This document shows positions 26,256-35,346 of a stretch of 64,000 nucleotides of DNA, one piece after another. The notes under the pieces were generated by a model. The model saw nothing but the letters and a program-made list of their open reading frames with translations. It made no database searches and was not told the DNA's origin. The stretch covers positions 3,333,501-3,397,500 of the forward strand of contig NZ_CP041217.1 of NCBI RefSeq assembly GCF_006542275.1, written 5' to 3'. The DNA comes from Saccharibacillus brassicae (GTDB lineage Bacteria; Bacillota; Bacilli; Paenibacillales; Paenibacillaceae). Position 1 is the stretch's first letter. Every line of letters begins with the position of its first letter. The translations under genes were made by a program, and so were the position numbers.

Positions 26256-27547
26256 TGACAGACCCCATAAAAGCGCACGGAAAAGAAGCAAACGAGACAG
26301 ACGAAGCGATCGGACGGGAGCGGACGGCCTGGGAACGGATCGACGCGATCGAGACGGACGAGAGCAAGGCGTATTTCAGCCGCGAGCTGCTGATCTGGTA
26401 CGATCGCAGCAAGCGCGACCTGCCGTGGCGCAGACACCGGGACCCGTATTTCATCTGGGTGTCGGAGATCATGCTCCAGCAGACCCGGGTCGATACGGTG
26501 ATCCCGTATTTCCACCGGTTTATCGAACGGTTCCCGACGATTCGGGAACTTGCGGAAGCTCCGCAGGAAGACGTGGTGAAGATGTGGGAAGGGCTGGGCT
26601 ATTACTCCCGCGCCCGCAATCTTCAGGCGGCGGCGCAGCAGATCGTGGAGCTGCACGACGGGCAGATGCCTTCGGAGCGCGAACACGTCTTCGCGCTCAA
26701 GGGAGTCGGCCCGTACACGGCCGGCGCCATTCTGAGCATCGCCTTCAACCGGCCGGAGCCGGCGGTCGACGGCAACGTCATGCGCGTGCTGTCGCGCTAT
26801 TTCCTGATCGAGGACGATATCGCCAAGCCGAAGACGCGTATCGGCATGGAGAAGATCATTCCGGGCCTGATTCCGGAAGGCCGCGCGTCGGACTTCAATC
26901 AGGCGCTGATGGAGCTGGGCGCGCTGATCTGCACGCCCAAGTCTCCGCACTGCCTGATCTGCCCCGTCATGGAACACTGCCGGGGCCGGATCGAAGGCAT
27001 GGAACGCGATCTGCCGGTCAAGACGAAGGCCAAGAAGCCGCGGCCGGAGCAGCGGCTCGCCGTGCTGCTGGAAGGCGCCGGCGAACGCGAAGGACGCGTC
27101 CTGGTGCGCCGCCGGCCGCGCACGGGGCTGCTTGCCGGCATGTGGGAACTGCCGCATATCGCGGCGGACAGCGCGCCGGAAGCGCAGGACCTCGGCCTTG
27201 AAGTCGGACAGCTCGAAGAACTGCTGGAAGACCTCGGCCTGTCGTGGTCGCCGATGTCGCCGTACATGACGGCGGAGCATACGTTCAGCCATATCCACTG
27301 GACGATGCGGGTGCTCACGGCCCGCGAACAGCCGGAAGTGCTGGCGCAGCTGGCGGCGGAGAGCGGCGTGCCGTACGAAGTCGCCGTGCCCGAAGCGGCG
27401 GCGGAAGCGCTTGAAGCGGACGAAGCCGGCACCGGTGCCGAAGTCGAATGGCGCTGGATCGCGGAGGCAGACATGCGGGAGATCGCGTTCCCGAACCTGT
27501 TCCTGAACATCCTGAACCGCTATTTCGGCGAAGCCAAGCAGAGCTAG
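26252..27547 (+). CDS. mutY: A/G-specific adenine DNA glycosylase
   Basis: A 431-residue enzyme, somewhat long because of an acidic N-terminal extension of about 40 residues and a C-terminal insertion rich in Ala/Glu. The helix-hairpin-helix region LKGVGPYTAGAIL and the catalytic Asp in EPAVDGNVMRVLSR are present. The 4Fe-4S cysteines fit C-x6-C-x2-C-x5-C (CTPKSPHCLICPVMEHC). A NUDIX-like domain (about 265-425), with GLLAGMWELPH, recognises 8-oxoG. It removes adenine mispaired with 8-oxoguanine. The start overlaps the acpS stop. Confidence 0.95.
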   Translation: MMTDPIKAHGKEANETDEAIGRERTAWERIDAIETDESKAYFSRELLIWYDRSKRDLPWRRHRDPYFIWVSEIMLQQTRVDTVIPYFHRFIERFPTIRELAEAPQEDVVKMWEGLGYYSRARNLQAAAQQIVELHDGQMPSEREHVFALKGVGPYTAGAILSIAFNRPEPAVDGNVMRVLSRYFLIEDDIAKPKTRIGMEKIIPGLIPEGRASDFNQALMELGALICTPKSPHCLICPVMEHCRGRIEGMERDLPVKTKAKKPRPEQRLAVLLEGAGEREGRVLVRRRPRTGLLAGMWELPHIAADSAPEAQDLGLEVGQLEELLEDLGLSWSPMSPYMTAEHTFSHIHWTMRVLTAREQPEVLAQLAAESGVPYEVAVPEAAAEALEADEAGTGAEVEWRWIAEADMREIAFPNLFLNILNRYFGEAKQS

Positions 27548-27622
27548 GGGAAGAGAAACCGATCCCACTGGCGCGATCCCGGAGCGATAGGCATTCAGAG
27601 ATGAGGCTTCATAAAACGCAGC

Positions 27623-27656
27623 AAAAAACGCCGATCCCGGAGGATCGGCGTTTTGC
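27623..27656. terminator. Bidirectional terminator between mutY and sodA
   Basis: CGCCGATCC / GGATCGGCG stem with A-run and T-run on either side; serves both convergent genes. Confidence 0.85.
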
Positions 27657-27702
27657 TTGCGGCTGCGGCAGTCCGGAGACTGCGGCGCCGCGGCGATTCG
27701 AA

Positions 27703-28314
27703 TTATTTTGCAGCTTCGAAACGCTTGGATACTTCGTCCCAGTTCACAACGTTCCAGAACGTGGAGATGTAATCCGGACGTTTGTTCTGGAATTTCAGGT
27801 AGTAAGCATGCTCCCAAACGTCCAGGCCGAGAATCGGCGTCAGACCTTCGAACAGCGGGCTGTCCTGGTTCGGCGTGCTCGTTACGGCCAGTTTGCCGTC
27901 TTTGCCTACGACCAGCCAGGCCCAACCGCTGCCGAAACGGGTTGTAGCCGCTTTGGCGAAGTCTTCCTTGAATTTATCGAAACCGCCGAGATCGCTGTCG
28001 ATCGCTTCGGCCAGTGCGCCGGATGGAGCGCCGCCGCCGTTCGGGCCGATAACGGTCCAGAACAGGCTGTGGTTGTGGTGGCCGCCGCCGTTGTTGCGAA
28101 CGGCTGTGCGGATGCTTTCCGGTACGCTGTCGAGGTCGCCGATCAGCTCTTCCAGGCTCTTGCTTTGCAGCTCGGGAGCGCTCTCCAGAGCGGCGTTCAG
28201 GTTTGTTACGTATGTGTTGTGATGGCGATCGTGGTGGATTTCCATCGTCTGTGCGTCGATATGAGGCTCAAGCGCGTCGTTCGAGTACGGCAATGCTGGC
28301 AATTCAAAAGCCAT
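27703..28314 (-). CDS. sodA: Superoxide dismutase, Mn-type
   Basis: A 203-residue enzyme of the Fe/Mn family. Metal ligands are visible: His27 in [12 protein letters not shown], the His in [11 protein letters not shown], and Asp and His in [12 protein letters not shown]. The sequence is closer to manganese enzymes, but metal choice cannot be proven by sequence. GCAGGAGGT precedes the ATG. A plausible sigma-A promoter lies at 28375-28403 on the minus strand. It detoxifies superoxide in the cytoplasm. Confidence 0.95.
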   Translation of the reverse strand: MAFELPALPYSNDALEPHIDAQTMEIHHDRHHNTYVTNLNAALESAPELQSKSLEELIGDLDSVPESIRTAVRNNGGGHHNHSLFWTVIGPNGGGAPSGALAEAIDSDLGGFDKFKEDFAKAATTRFGSGWAWLVVGKDGKLAVTSTPNQDSPLFEGLTPILGLDVWEHAYYLKFQNKRPDYISTFWNVVNWDEVSKRFEAAK

Positions 28315-28830
28315 GATAAGATTACCTCCTGCTTAAGTGGGATTTTAAGACGTGTCCCGCGTTAAAATGATGAGATTTCACACGCTGTACATAGGAACGT
28401 CAATACCTCTTTATTAAACAGGAACGCTTTCTTTAAATCAATAGGTCATTTTTTCTCCGTGACTTTTTACCGGGATACAAAAAGCGGAGCATGAATTGTT
28501 AAAAACGTCATAACGGTGTAAAAAGCGCTTGATTTATTATAAATCGGGGGTCGTTCGGGTTCTGCGCAAAGAAAGTGTCGAGAAAGAAGCGAAAAACTCG
28601 AAATGTAGCGCTTCCAAAAGAAAAGTAATGTTTTTTCGTGTCAGTTATGGTTTAATAATCGTGTGAGCCAAGTAAACCCGCTGGAAACCACGCATTTTTT
28701 CCGCCTTTTTTGTAAACAGACTTCTTTTTTTCTGTAAAAATCTGATTCAAGTAAGCGTTTGCGAAAATAAGGTGCAAGGTCTGCTTTTTCGCATATGCTG
28801 CCATTTTCTATAGAAGAAGGAGATTCAAGC
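28315..28830. other. Intergenic region upstream of sodA and a GNAT gene
   Basis: About 515 bp between divergent genes. Apart from the sodA promoter it is AT-rich with several T- and A-runs (around 28490-28760) and no convincing gene, repeat or palindrome that I could identify. Confidence 0.5.
28375..28403 (-). promoter_or_regulatory. Putative sodA promoter
   Basis: Minus strand TTGACG (28403-28398), 17-bp spacer, TGAAAT (28380-28375). The -35 box is good and the -10 box weak. Confidence 0.45.
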
Positions 28831-29253
28831 ATGAACGTTCGCTCTTTTCAGTTAAGTGATTCTAGCCGTGTAACGGAACTTTTGCAGGTGGCTTTATCCG
28901 AAGAATGTTATGAAAAGACGATCGGTCCTTTTTCCCGGCAGCTGTCGTGGGATTCGGAACTGATCCTTGTCGCGGAAGACGGCGACGAGCTCGTCGGCGT
29001 GCTGATCGGCACGATCGAACGTGAAATGGGCTGTTATTATCGGATCGCCGTGCATCCGGATTACCGTCGTCAGGGGATCGGCAAAGCGATGGTCGCCAAG
29101 CTTGAAGGCCGTTTCCAGCAGCGTAAAGTCAGCAGCATCTTCGTGTCGGGAGACGAGCACAACTCGCCTGCATTCCCGCTGTACGAAGCGATGGGCTACG
29201 GAGCGAACCGCATCTTGAACGCGTTCCAGAAGCTTAGCATTCTGGCCGTGTAA
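28831..29253 (+). CDS. GNAT-family N-acetyltransferase
   Basis: A 140-residue protein. The ATG at 28831 follows AGAAGGAGA; an upstream in-frame ATG at 28795 would include the RBS in coding sequence. The acetyl-CoA motif is IAVHPDYRRQGIGKAMVAKL, and the C-terminal motif is PAFPLYEAMGYGAN. The substrate is unknown. It is monocistronic, and the next structured element (29369-29448) may be its terminator. Confidence 0.85.
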   Translation: MNVRSFQLSDSSRVTELLQVALSEECYEKTIGPFSRQLSWDSELILVAEDGDELVGVLIGTIEREMGCYYRIAVHPDYRRQGIGKAMVAKLEGRFQQRKVSSIFVSGDEHNSPAFPLYEAMGYGANRILNAFQKLSILAV

Positions 29254-29658
29254 ACCTCGGCGCCTAAGCGCGCGTCATCCGGATACGGGGAGTATCGGGT
29301 AGGCGTCGCGTCAGCCGGACACCAGACAAACACGCCGGTTCCCCGGAAAGGAACCGCTTGAACTTGATAAGCATGCCCGTTTCCTCGGGCGTCCGCACGG
29401 CTTGCCTGCCGCTGCGGACGCTGGAGAGTGCGGGGATGCTTTTTATTTTGCCGCCCGATTTGCGGGTTGAACAGAATTTGCGGGTTGAATAGATTTGCGC
29501 TTCGAATAGAGGTAAAATGGAAGAAGCGCCGATAAGGCGCTTCTCGTCATGCAGTTTTGGCACATCAACCGAAGAACGCTTCCGGCAGGCTTACGCGATC
29601 CGGATCAAGCGTCTTTTTTTGCGAATAAAACAATCCCCAACGAAAAGGAGGCATCGGC
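29254..29658. other. Intergenic region before queG
   Basis: 405 bp without a gene. It contains the branched hairpin at 29369-29448 and a small GCGCC/GGCGC hairpin near 29525. No preQ1-riboswitch motif was recognised upstream of queG. Confidence 0.5.
29369..29448 (+). terminator. Branched hairpin with U-tail
   Basis: Outer stem AAGCATGCCC / GGGGATGCTT closes an inner GCGTCCGCA / TGCGGACGC hairpin, and is followed by TTTTATTTT. It could be the terminator of the GNAT gene or a larger structured RNA. Confidence 0.6.
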
Positions 29659-30945
29659 ATGGACGAACGGGCAACGCTCGGCGCGGCCGCGGCGAACGGC
29701 GCTTCATGGGAGACGCTGAAGCGCGAGATTATCGCGGCCGCGCCTTCGCTTGGCATCGACGACATCGGATTCGCTTCGGCCGAACCTTTTATGTCGCTGC
29801 GAACACGGCTCGAAGTGCACCGGGCCAAAGGCTACGAATCCGGCTTCGAAGAGCCCGATCTCGACAAGCGTACCTATCCGGCGCTCAGCCACGAAGATCC
29901 GCAGTCGCTGATCGCGATCGCCGTCGCATATCCGTCGAAGCTTGAGAACGCGCCCAAATCGGAACCGGGCCGCACCCGGGGCATGATGGCGCGCTCGGCG
30001 TGGGGCCGCGATTATCATCACGTGCTGCGCGAAGCGATGGACCGGCTGGTCGCTTTTATCAAGGAAAAGGTGCCGTGGGCCAACGTCGTCAGCATGGTCG
30101 ATACCGGCGTGCTGTCGGACCGCGCGGTGGCGCACCGGGCCGGCATCGGTTTTCAGGGCAAAAACTGCATGATCATCTCGCCCAAATACGGCTCCTGGAT
30201 CTATCTCGGCGAGCTGATCACGAACATTCCGTTCTCCGCGGACGAAGAAGTGCAGGAAGACTGCGGCGACTGCACGCGCTGCATCGACGCCTGCCCGACC
30301 GGGGCGCTTGTCGGACCCGGCGAGCTGAACGCCCAGCGCTGCGTGTCGTTTCTGACGCAGACGAAGGGACTGCTGAGCGAAGAATTCATGATGAAGATCG
30401 GCAACCGGCTGTACGGCTGCGACACCTGCCAGATCGTCTGCCCCAAGAACAAGGGCAAGCACTGGCCGCATCACGCGCAGCTGCAGCCGGACCCCGAGAA
30501 GGCGAAGCCGCTGCTGCTGCCTCTGCTCGATCTGAGCAACCGGCAGTTCAAGGAGCAGTTCGGCGAGACGGCGGCGGCCTGGCGCGGCCGGGGACCGATC
30601 CAGCGCAACGCCGTGATCGCGCTCGGGAACTTCAAGGACGAGGCGGCGATGCCGAAGCTCGCCGAAGTGCTGCGCGAAGATCCGCGTCCGGTTCTGCGCG
30701 GCACGGCCGCCTGGGCGATCGGCCGGATCGGCGGCAGCGCCGCGGAAGAGGCGCTGCTGGCCGCGCAGGCGCTGGAGCCGGAGGAGGAAGTGCTGCGGCG
30801 GATCGGTCTTGCGCTGAGCGAAGCGCGCGAAGGCCGCAGGCCGCGCCCGGCGAAGGGCGACCCTGCGCGGGCGCCGCGGCCCGAAGCGGAGGCGGAAGCC
30901 GGGCCGGGCATCCCGGGCATCGGCCCGGATACCCGGGACCGATAA
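29659..30945 (+). CDS. queG: Epoxyqueuosine reductase
   Basis: A 428-residue enzyme catalysing the last step of queuosine tRNA modification. The cobalamin-binding QueG domain is in the N-terminal half (SMVDTGVLSDRAVAHRAGIG and FQGKNCMIISPKYGSW). Two ferredoxin-like 4Fe-4S clusters follow: CGDCTRCIDACPTGAL and CDTCQIVCPKN. HEAT-like repeats (about 300-390) bind tRNA. The extreme C-terminus is a Pro/Arg/Glu-rich tail (ARAPRPEAEAEAGPGIPGI) not usual for the family. AAAAGGAGG precedes the ATG. Confidence 0.94.
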   Translation: MDERATLGAAAANGASWETLKREIIAAAPSLGIDDIGFASAEPFMSLRTRLEVHRAKGYESGFEEPDLDKRTYPALSHEDPQSLIAIAVAYPSKLENAPKSEPGRTRGMMARSAWGRDYHHVLREAMDRLVAFIKEKVPWANVVSMVDTGVLSDRAVAHRAGIGFQGKNCMIISPKYGSWIYLGELITNIPFSADEEVQEDCGDCTRCIDACPTGALVGPGELNAQRCVSFLTQTKGLLSEEFMMKIGNRLYGCDTCQIVCPKNKGKHWPHHAQLQPDPEKAKPLLLPLLDLSNRQFKEQFGETAAAWRGRGPIQRNAVIALGNFKDEAAMPKLAEVLREDPRPVLRGTAAWAIGRIGGSAAEEALLAAQALEPEEEVLRRIGLALSEAREGRRPRPAKGDPARAPRPEAEAEAGPGIPGIGPDTRDR

Positions 30946-31121
30946 GGGACCTCATACGCGCTCCGGTATGCGTTCCGATATGTGGTCCGGCATGCGGTCC
31001 GGCAGCGAAAGCCGAGCTGCCGGCGGCAATTATAAATTGCGGCAAATGCCGCCTCGTGATAAACTTAACTCGTGCGCCCGAGGGCGCATAAGTCGCATAA
31101 AAACGTGGGGTGACATCAACG

Positions 31122-31418
31122 ATGTGGTGGAATTACGTGATACCGATCGTCACATTGATCGTCGGTTTGGTCGGCGGATTCTTTATCGGCGTGTACTACT
31201 TGCGCCGCCAGCTTACCAGCATGCAGAATGACCCGCAAATGCTGCAAAAAATGGCCAAGCAGATGGGATACAATCTGAACGGCAAACAGATGCAGCAGGC
31301 GCAGCAGATGATGAAGAAAAACGGCGGCAGCATGCCGGGCGGAATGCCTGGCGGAATGCCCGGCGGCAAAGCGCCGAAAGGCAACGCGTTTCCTCCGGGC
31401 AACAAGCGGAGAAAATAA
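31122..31418 (+). CDS. yneF: YneF-family (UPF0154) small membrane protein
   Basis: A 98-residue protein with one N-terminal membrane segment (YVIPIVTLIVGLVGGFFIGV) and the family motif NDPQMLQKMAKQMGYNLNGK. The start at 31122 follows GGGGTGA. The C-terminal third is unusual: a GGMPGGMPGG run of three PGGM units, then a basic end (KRRK). The function is unknown. The 175 bp upstream contain four degenerate 12-bp repeats (about 30957-31004) and a small GCAATT-ATA-AATTGC palindrome (about 31025-31039). Confidence 0.85.
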   Translation: MWWNYVIPIVTLIVGLVGGFFIGVYYLRRQLTSMQNDPQMLQKMAKQMGYNLNGKQMQQAQQMMKKNGGSMPGGMPGGMPGGKAPKGNAFPPGNKRRK

Positions 31419-31426
31419 ACGCACGA

Positions 31427-31452
31427 GCCGGAACCCTCATGAAGGTTCCGGC
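31427..31452 (+). terminator. Hairpin after yneF
   Basis: GCCGGAACC / GGTTCCGGC with an 8-nt loop and no U-run; possible weak terminator or mRNA end. Confidence 0.45.
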
Positions 31453-31454
31453 GC

Positions 31455-31503
31455 ATGCAAGGATCGTCTGACAGGTTCGTCGATTCGAACCCGATCCCTG
31501 CAT
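31455..31503 (+). promoter_or_regulatory. Structured leader directly before the folE RBS
   Basis: Coaxial stem of 17 base pairs: ATGCA/TGCAT, an A-C mismatch, GGATCG/CGATCC, a 7-nt bulge TCTGACA on the 5' side only, then GGTTCG/CGAACC with loop TCGATT. The 3' edge is 7 nt before AAGGAGG. Possible cis-acting RNA. Confidence 0.55.
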
Positions 31504-31523
31504 CAGGCAAGGAGGAGCGAAGC

Positions 31524-32117
31524 ATGGCCGGCGTGAACGATTACACGAACAAGAAGGTTGGCGACAACCGGGAACAGATCGAGCACCATATCGCCAAAAT
31601 TCTGGAACTGATCGGCGAGGACCCGCAGCGGGAAGGGCTGCTGGATACTCCGGCGCGCGTGACCCGGATGTACGAAGAGATTTTTGCCGGGTACGACGTC
31701 GATCCGCGCGAAGCGCTGGGCGTCACGTTTGACGAGCACCACGAAGAGCTGGTGATCGTCAAAGACATCGTTTATTACAGCCAATGCGAGCACCATATGG
31801 CTCCGTTCTTCGGCAAAATCCATATCGGATACATCCCGAACGGCCGGATCGCCGGGCTGAGCAAGTTTGCCCGTCTGGCCGAAGCGGTCACGCGCCGCCT
31901 GCAGGTGCAGGAGCGCATCACGACGCAGATCGCCGACCTTTTGGTCGAGGTGCTTCAACCCAAAGGCGTGATGGTCGTCGTGGAAGGCGAGCATTTGTGC
32001 ATGTGTGCGCGCGGCGTCAAGAAGCCGGGCAGCCAGACGGTCACGACCGCCGTTCGCGGCGTTCTTCGCAACGACGCGGCCCAGCGTGCCGAATGTCTCA
32101 CGCTGATCAAGAATTAA
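31524..32117 (+). CDS. folE: GTP cyclohydrolase I
   Basis: A 197-residue enzyme; the ATG at 31524 follows CAAGGAGGAG. Zinc ligands lie in [15 protein letters not shown] and in [20 protein letters not shown]. It converts GTP to 7,8-dihydroneopterin triphosphate, the first step of tetrahydrofolate synthesis and also the precursor for queuosine. The latter links it functionally to queG two genes upstream. A compact hairpin precedes its RBS. A strong terminator follows at 32177. Confidence 0.96.
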   Translation: MAGVNDYTNKKVGDNREQIEHHIAKILELIGEDPQREGLLDTPARVTRMYEEIFAGYDVDPREALGVTFDEHHEELVIVKDIVYYSQCEHHMAPFFGKIHIGYIPNGRIAGLSKFARLAEAVTRRLQVQERITTQIADLLVEVLQPKGVMVVVEGEHLCMCARGVKKPGSQTVTTAVRGVLRNDAAQRAECLTLIKN

Positions 32118-32176
32118 AGGCTATGGTGCGCGTTCGCAAGCGGCTGACGAAGCCGCCCCGGATGCGCGCAAGCAAG

Positions 32177-32214
32177 AGGAACCTGCCCGGCCCTGAGCCG
32201 GGGGGTTCTTTTTT
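32177..32214 (+). terminator. Terminator after folE
   Basis: GAACCTGCCCGGC / GCCGGGGGGTTC hairpin, TTTTTT tail. Confidence 0.85.
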
Positions 32215-32270
32215 CAGCCCGGGAAGAGAGAACGCGGATTTCCGGTGAACGACGAAAGGAGTGGGAAGAA

Positions 32271-32804
32271 ATGAGAAAAACGGCAATCGGACTGGCGCTC
32301 ATGCTGCTGCTCGTCCTGACCGCATGCGGCAAGCCGGCCTGGGTCGGGCATCAGGAGTCGGAGCCGCTCGAAGGCACGGAGCAGCTGTTCGACTTCAAGG
32401 CGTATGATCCGAACGAGCAGGTGCAGTTGAACTGGGACGGGCAGACGGCGGCGGGCACGTTCGAGCGTCATCCGAAGCTGCCGGTCGGCGTCTACCTGCC
32501 GGAAGGCGCGACAGCGTTCAAGATGGGAAACGATACGGCCTGGGGCTTCCAAAGCCAGCAGATCTTCATGACCGTGACGCAAAATTCGTTGATCGACGCT
32601 TCGCTGATGCGCGATCGCACGGAAGAGCTGATGGGGTACGAAGAGTACAAAGGCTCGATCAACGACGGCCGCGTGGCGGACTTTTTCCAGGTGGAGCATG
32701 ACGGACAGACGTATGTCGTCTCGTTCACCTATCTCGACCCGGCCAAAGCGCTGCCGCTGTTGACCGAAATGGCCAAAAGCTTGAGGTTCGTCGAAGGCGG
32801 TTAA
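32271..32804 (+). CDS. Putative lipoprotein of unknown function
   Basis: A 177-residue protein. The signal peptide ends in the lipobox LTAC, so the mature protein starts at Cys19 and is lipid-anchored outside the membrane. The rest is acidic with mixed strands (EQVQLNWDGQTAAGTFERHP, YVVSFTYLDPAKALPLLTEM). The family was not recognised. GGAGTGGGAAG precedes the ATG. The LipL-like gene starts 37 bp downstream and may be cotranscribed, but no functional link is evident. Confidence 0.8.
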   Translation: MRKTAIGLALMLLLVLTACGKPAWVGHQESEPLEGTEQLFDFKAYDPNEQVQLNWDGQTAAGTFERHPKLPVGVYLPEGATAFKMGNDTAWGFQSQQIFMTVTQNSLIDASLMRDRTEELMGYEEYKGSINDGRVADFFQVEHDGQTYVVSFTYLDPAKALPLLTEMAKSLRFVEGG

Positions 32805-32840
32805 ACGGTTTCTAAAAATCGGACAGGGGAGCGATCGCGG

Positions 32841-33752
32841 ATGCACACGGAACGGCCGGAAAACGAACGGGAATCGGCGCACGGCGGCGATTCGGCGATA
32901 CAAGGAACAACGGAAGCGGCGGAAGGAACGTCGTCCAGAGGCGATTCGATCTGGCCCGAAGGCATACGTATCTGGGCTCCGCCGCTTGAGAACATGCCGG
33001 AAGACATCATGTATCAGATCGCCTGGGAAGAGATGATGTGCCGCCGGGTCGGCGAAGGCGAAGCGCCGATCATGCACATCTGGCGGCATCCGTACGCGCT
33101 GACGATCGGCATGCGCGACCGCCGGCTGCCCCGCGCCCCTCAGGCCATGGAGAAGCTGAGAGGCGAAGGCTGTTCGGTCGCTGTCCGGATATCGGGCGGA
33201 GCGGCGGTGCCGCTCGACGAAGGCGTCGTGAACGTGTCGATCATCCTGCCGAACCCCGATCGCAAGATTGCGCTGCACGAAGACTTCGGGCACATGGTCT
33301 CGCTGATCTCGGGAGCGGCTTCGCCGTGGACGAACGAGTCCAGAGCCGGCGAGATCGCCGGAGCGTTCTGCCCGGGCGATTACGACGTTAGCGTGAACGG
33401 GCGCAAGTTCTGCGGCATCGCGCAGCGCAGGCAGACGAAAGCGTACATTCTGAGCGCGTTCGTGATCGTGGACGGCAGCGGCGAAGACCGCCGGCGTCTG
33501 GCCCGCGAATTTTACGACGAGGCGTCCGGAACGCTGGCGCCGGGAGACGCGTACCCGGAAGTGCGGGAAGGTTCGATGGGCAGTCTGGACGAGCTTGCGG
33601 GCGTCCCGTCGGCGGAAGCCTACATTTCTTCGCTCGAAGACTGGATGATCGAACGCGCCGGAGCGACGATTCTCGAACAAGCGCCGGAGCTGCCGATGGA
33701 CGAGCTGGACCGGTTGTCGGAGCAGCTGCGGGCGCGTTACGATAAAGGGTGA
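32841..33752 (+). CDS. Lipoate/octanoate protein transferase family, LipL-like
   Basis: A 303-residue protein with an N-terminal disordered extension of about 40 residues (ERPENERESAHGG). The BPL/LPL catalytic fold includes IWRHPYALTIGMRDRRLP, VRISGGAAVPLDEGVVNVSI and CPGDYDVSVNGRKFCGIAQR. This is the LipL (octanoyl-[GcvH]:protein transferase) and LplA arrangement. A Cys in AFCPGDYD could be the acyl-thioester site of LipL. LipL moves octanoate from GcvH to E2 subunits during lipoate assembly. Whether this is LipL, LipM or a ligase is not certain. RBS GGGGAG lies upstream. Confidence 0.78.
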   Translation: MHTERPENERESAHGGDSAIQGTTEAAEGTSSRGDSIWPEGIRIWAPPLENMPEDIMYQIAWEEMMCRRVGEGEAPIMHIWRHPYALTIGMRDRRLPRAPQAMEKLRGEGCSVAVRISGGAAVPLDEGVVNVSIILPNPDRKIALHEDFGHMVSLISGAASPWTNESRAGEIAGAFCPGDYDVSVNGRKFCGIAQRRQTKAYILSAFVIVDGSGEDRRRLAREFYDEASGTLAPGDAYPEVREGSMGSLDELAGVPSAEAYISSLEDWMIERAGATILEQAPELPMDELDRLSEQLRARYDKG

Positions 33753-33796
33753 AGGGGGACGCAAAAAAGCGTCAACCCAAAAAGCGTCAACCCAAA

Positions 33797-33844
33797 GAAA
33801 AGCCGTTCCGAAACCGTGCAGGCGGTTTGCGGAACGGCTTTTTG
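33797..33844. terminator. Bidirectional terminator between the LipL-like and hydrolase genes
   Basis: AGCCGTTCCG..AAACCG / CGGTTT..CGGAACGGCT, with an A-run before and T-run after. Confidence 0.85.
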
Positions 33845-33905
33845 GTTGTATGCGGCGCCCCCTTGCAGCGCTGCATCTGCGGGTCGGCTGACAAAGCTTA
33901 CGACT

Positions 33906-34949
33906 CTAAGAGCCGCCGATCTCGCCTTTTTCGATCTCGTCCTGCTCCGCAAGGCGGATATCGCCGAGGAAGTTGGACACGCGGCGCAAATACTCGCGCG
34001 GATGTTCGCGGAAGATCAGTTCGTGATGCGAGTCTTTGACGATCCAAGAGCGCGAATTCGGGTTGGTCTGGTTCGCGGCGAGCTGCTCGGCGATCTCGTA
34101 CGGCGCTTTCGTGTCTTCCGTGCCGTGGATAAAAAAGATCGGAATCGGGTAATCTTCCTGTTCGACTTTCTGGTACGGAATCTGGTTGAGGCTCGTTCCG
34201 TTGAGGATCGGGAACAGGAACTGCAAGATTTCGAGCGACGGATGGCGCGGAAGCGCGATATTCTGCCGAATATTGTGGTAGAGCGTGTCCGGCTGCAGCA
34301 GGAAGGCGCTGTCCAGAATCATGGCGTCGATATCGTCGCTGATCAGGGCGGCCTGCAGCGCGGTGCCTCCGCCCATCGAGAAGCCCCAGACGACGACTTG
34401 TTCGGCGCCTTTTTGCTTGGCGTACTGGACGGCTCCGAGCAGCTGCTGCGTTTCTTTTTTGCCGCCGGTCGCGACTTCCTTGCTGCCCTGCGAAGCAAAG
34501 CCGTAATCGAACATGATAACGTTAAAATTCAGACGGTGCGCGTAATGCGCCAGATCATACATCGGAACCCAGGTCTCTTCGCGATTGGCTCCATAGCCGT
34601 GGCTGAGCACGATCGTTTTCTTCGAATCCGTACCTTCGGCCGGGATATACCAGCCCTGCATGATGCGGCTTCCGTCGACTGCGGGAAACGTAATATCTTC
34701 GTAGGCCATGCCCGCCGCCTGCTTGGGGTTGGAATAAAGCGGAGCGACGGTCGGGTTGGACAAGACCCAGGCGATATAGGCGTGCAGCGCGACAAAACAA
34801 AAGATCAGAAAGAAAAGAATCGATAAAAATAGAGCCACTGCTATGTTACGCAACCGGCGAGGGCCCGGCGAGATTTCCTTGACGTTGTCGTCCGCCTGCG
34901 CGGCGTTGTGGCGCGCAGGCGGAGCGACGCTTCCGGAAGCGGGATTCAT
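33906..34949 (-). CDS. Membrane-anchored alpha/beta hydrolase
   Basis: A 347-residue protein. One N-terminal membrane segment (AVALFLSILFFLIFCFVALH) anchors an external or cytoplasmic hydrolase domain. It has the oxyanion-hole motif LSHGYGANREETW, nucleophile elbow GFSMGGGTA (Ser), an Asp in HGTEDTKAPY and the final His in DSHHELIF. The family (COG1073-type) includes esterases and thioesterases of unknown substrate. AAGGAGAG precedes the ATG. It is divergent from the IclR-type regulator; the 397-bp intergenic region contains the regulator's palindrome. Confidence 0.88.
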   Translation of the reverse strand: MNPASGSVAPPARHNAAQADDNVKEISPGPRRLRNIAVALFLSILFFLIFCFVALHAYIAWVLSNPTVAPLYSNPKQAAGMAYEDITFPAVDGSRIMQGWYIPAEGTDSKKTIVLSHGYGANREETWVPMYDLAHYAHRLNFNVIMFDYGFASQGSKEVATGGKKETQQLLGAVQYAKQKGAEQVVVWGFSMGGGTALQAALISDDIDAMILDSAFLLQPDTLYHNIRQNIALPRHPSLEILQFLFPILNGTSLNQIPYQKVEQEDYPIPIFFIHGTEDTKAPYEIAEQLAANQTNPNSRSWIVKDSHHELIFREHPREYLRRVSNFLGDIRLAEQDEIEKGEIGGS

Positions 34950-35346
34950 CGCGGTCTCTCCTTGTGTAAGATTTTGGTCCTGCTTACTCTGCCGACTCGA
35001 ATTGTGTAGAAAATTGGGAGCGGTTCTGTGTATTTATCGTATGCGTCGGCGAAGCGGAAGTCAAACCTAATCCTTTTATCGGATCGGGGCGGCGTTCTGT
35101 GCAATCTTTTTGGGATGTCCGTCTCGCGCGGACGTCGAAAAGGTGCACGGCACGCAGGGCAACCAGCGCTTTTCGGGGAAACGCAGTTTCATAAAAATTA
35201 TTTTTGTTTCATCCAATGAAACAAAAATATGCTATATTTATAAATAAACAAAGGCCGGTCCAGCCGTATCTTTAGTATCAAACGTGCCGGTGCCGGATTG
35301 AAACCCAAATTTCCGATCGAAATGCGCAGAGAGAAGGTAGACCTGT
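34950..35346. other. Intergenic region between hydrolase and iclR-type genes
   Basis: 397 bp. The first 230 bp hold the hydrolase RBS and no recognisable gene. The right end (from 35180) is AT-rich and carries a GTTTCAT half-site near 35186 and the perfect palindrome at 35201-35227 in the regulator promoter. Confidence 0.55.
35201..35227. promoter_or_regulatory. Perfect palindrome in the iclR-type promoter
   Basis: TTTTTGTTTCAT-CCA-ATGAAACAAAAA: 12-bp arms with a 3-bp centre. TATATT/TATAAA -10-like sequences follow immediately (35233-35244). The core GTTTCA-N5-TGAAAC recurs upstream of aconitase at 40474-40490. Candidate IclR-family operator. Confidence 0.75.

Noticed and set aside
29449..29658. 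PreQ1 riboswitch before queG
   Set aside because: No C-rich loop plus A-rich tail pattern of preQ1 aptamers was seen.
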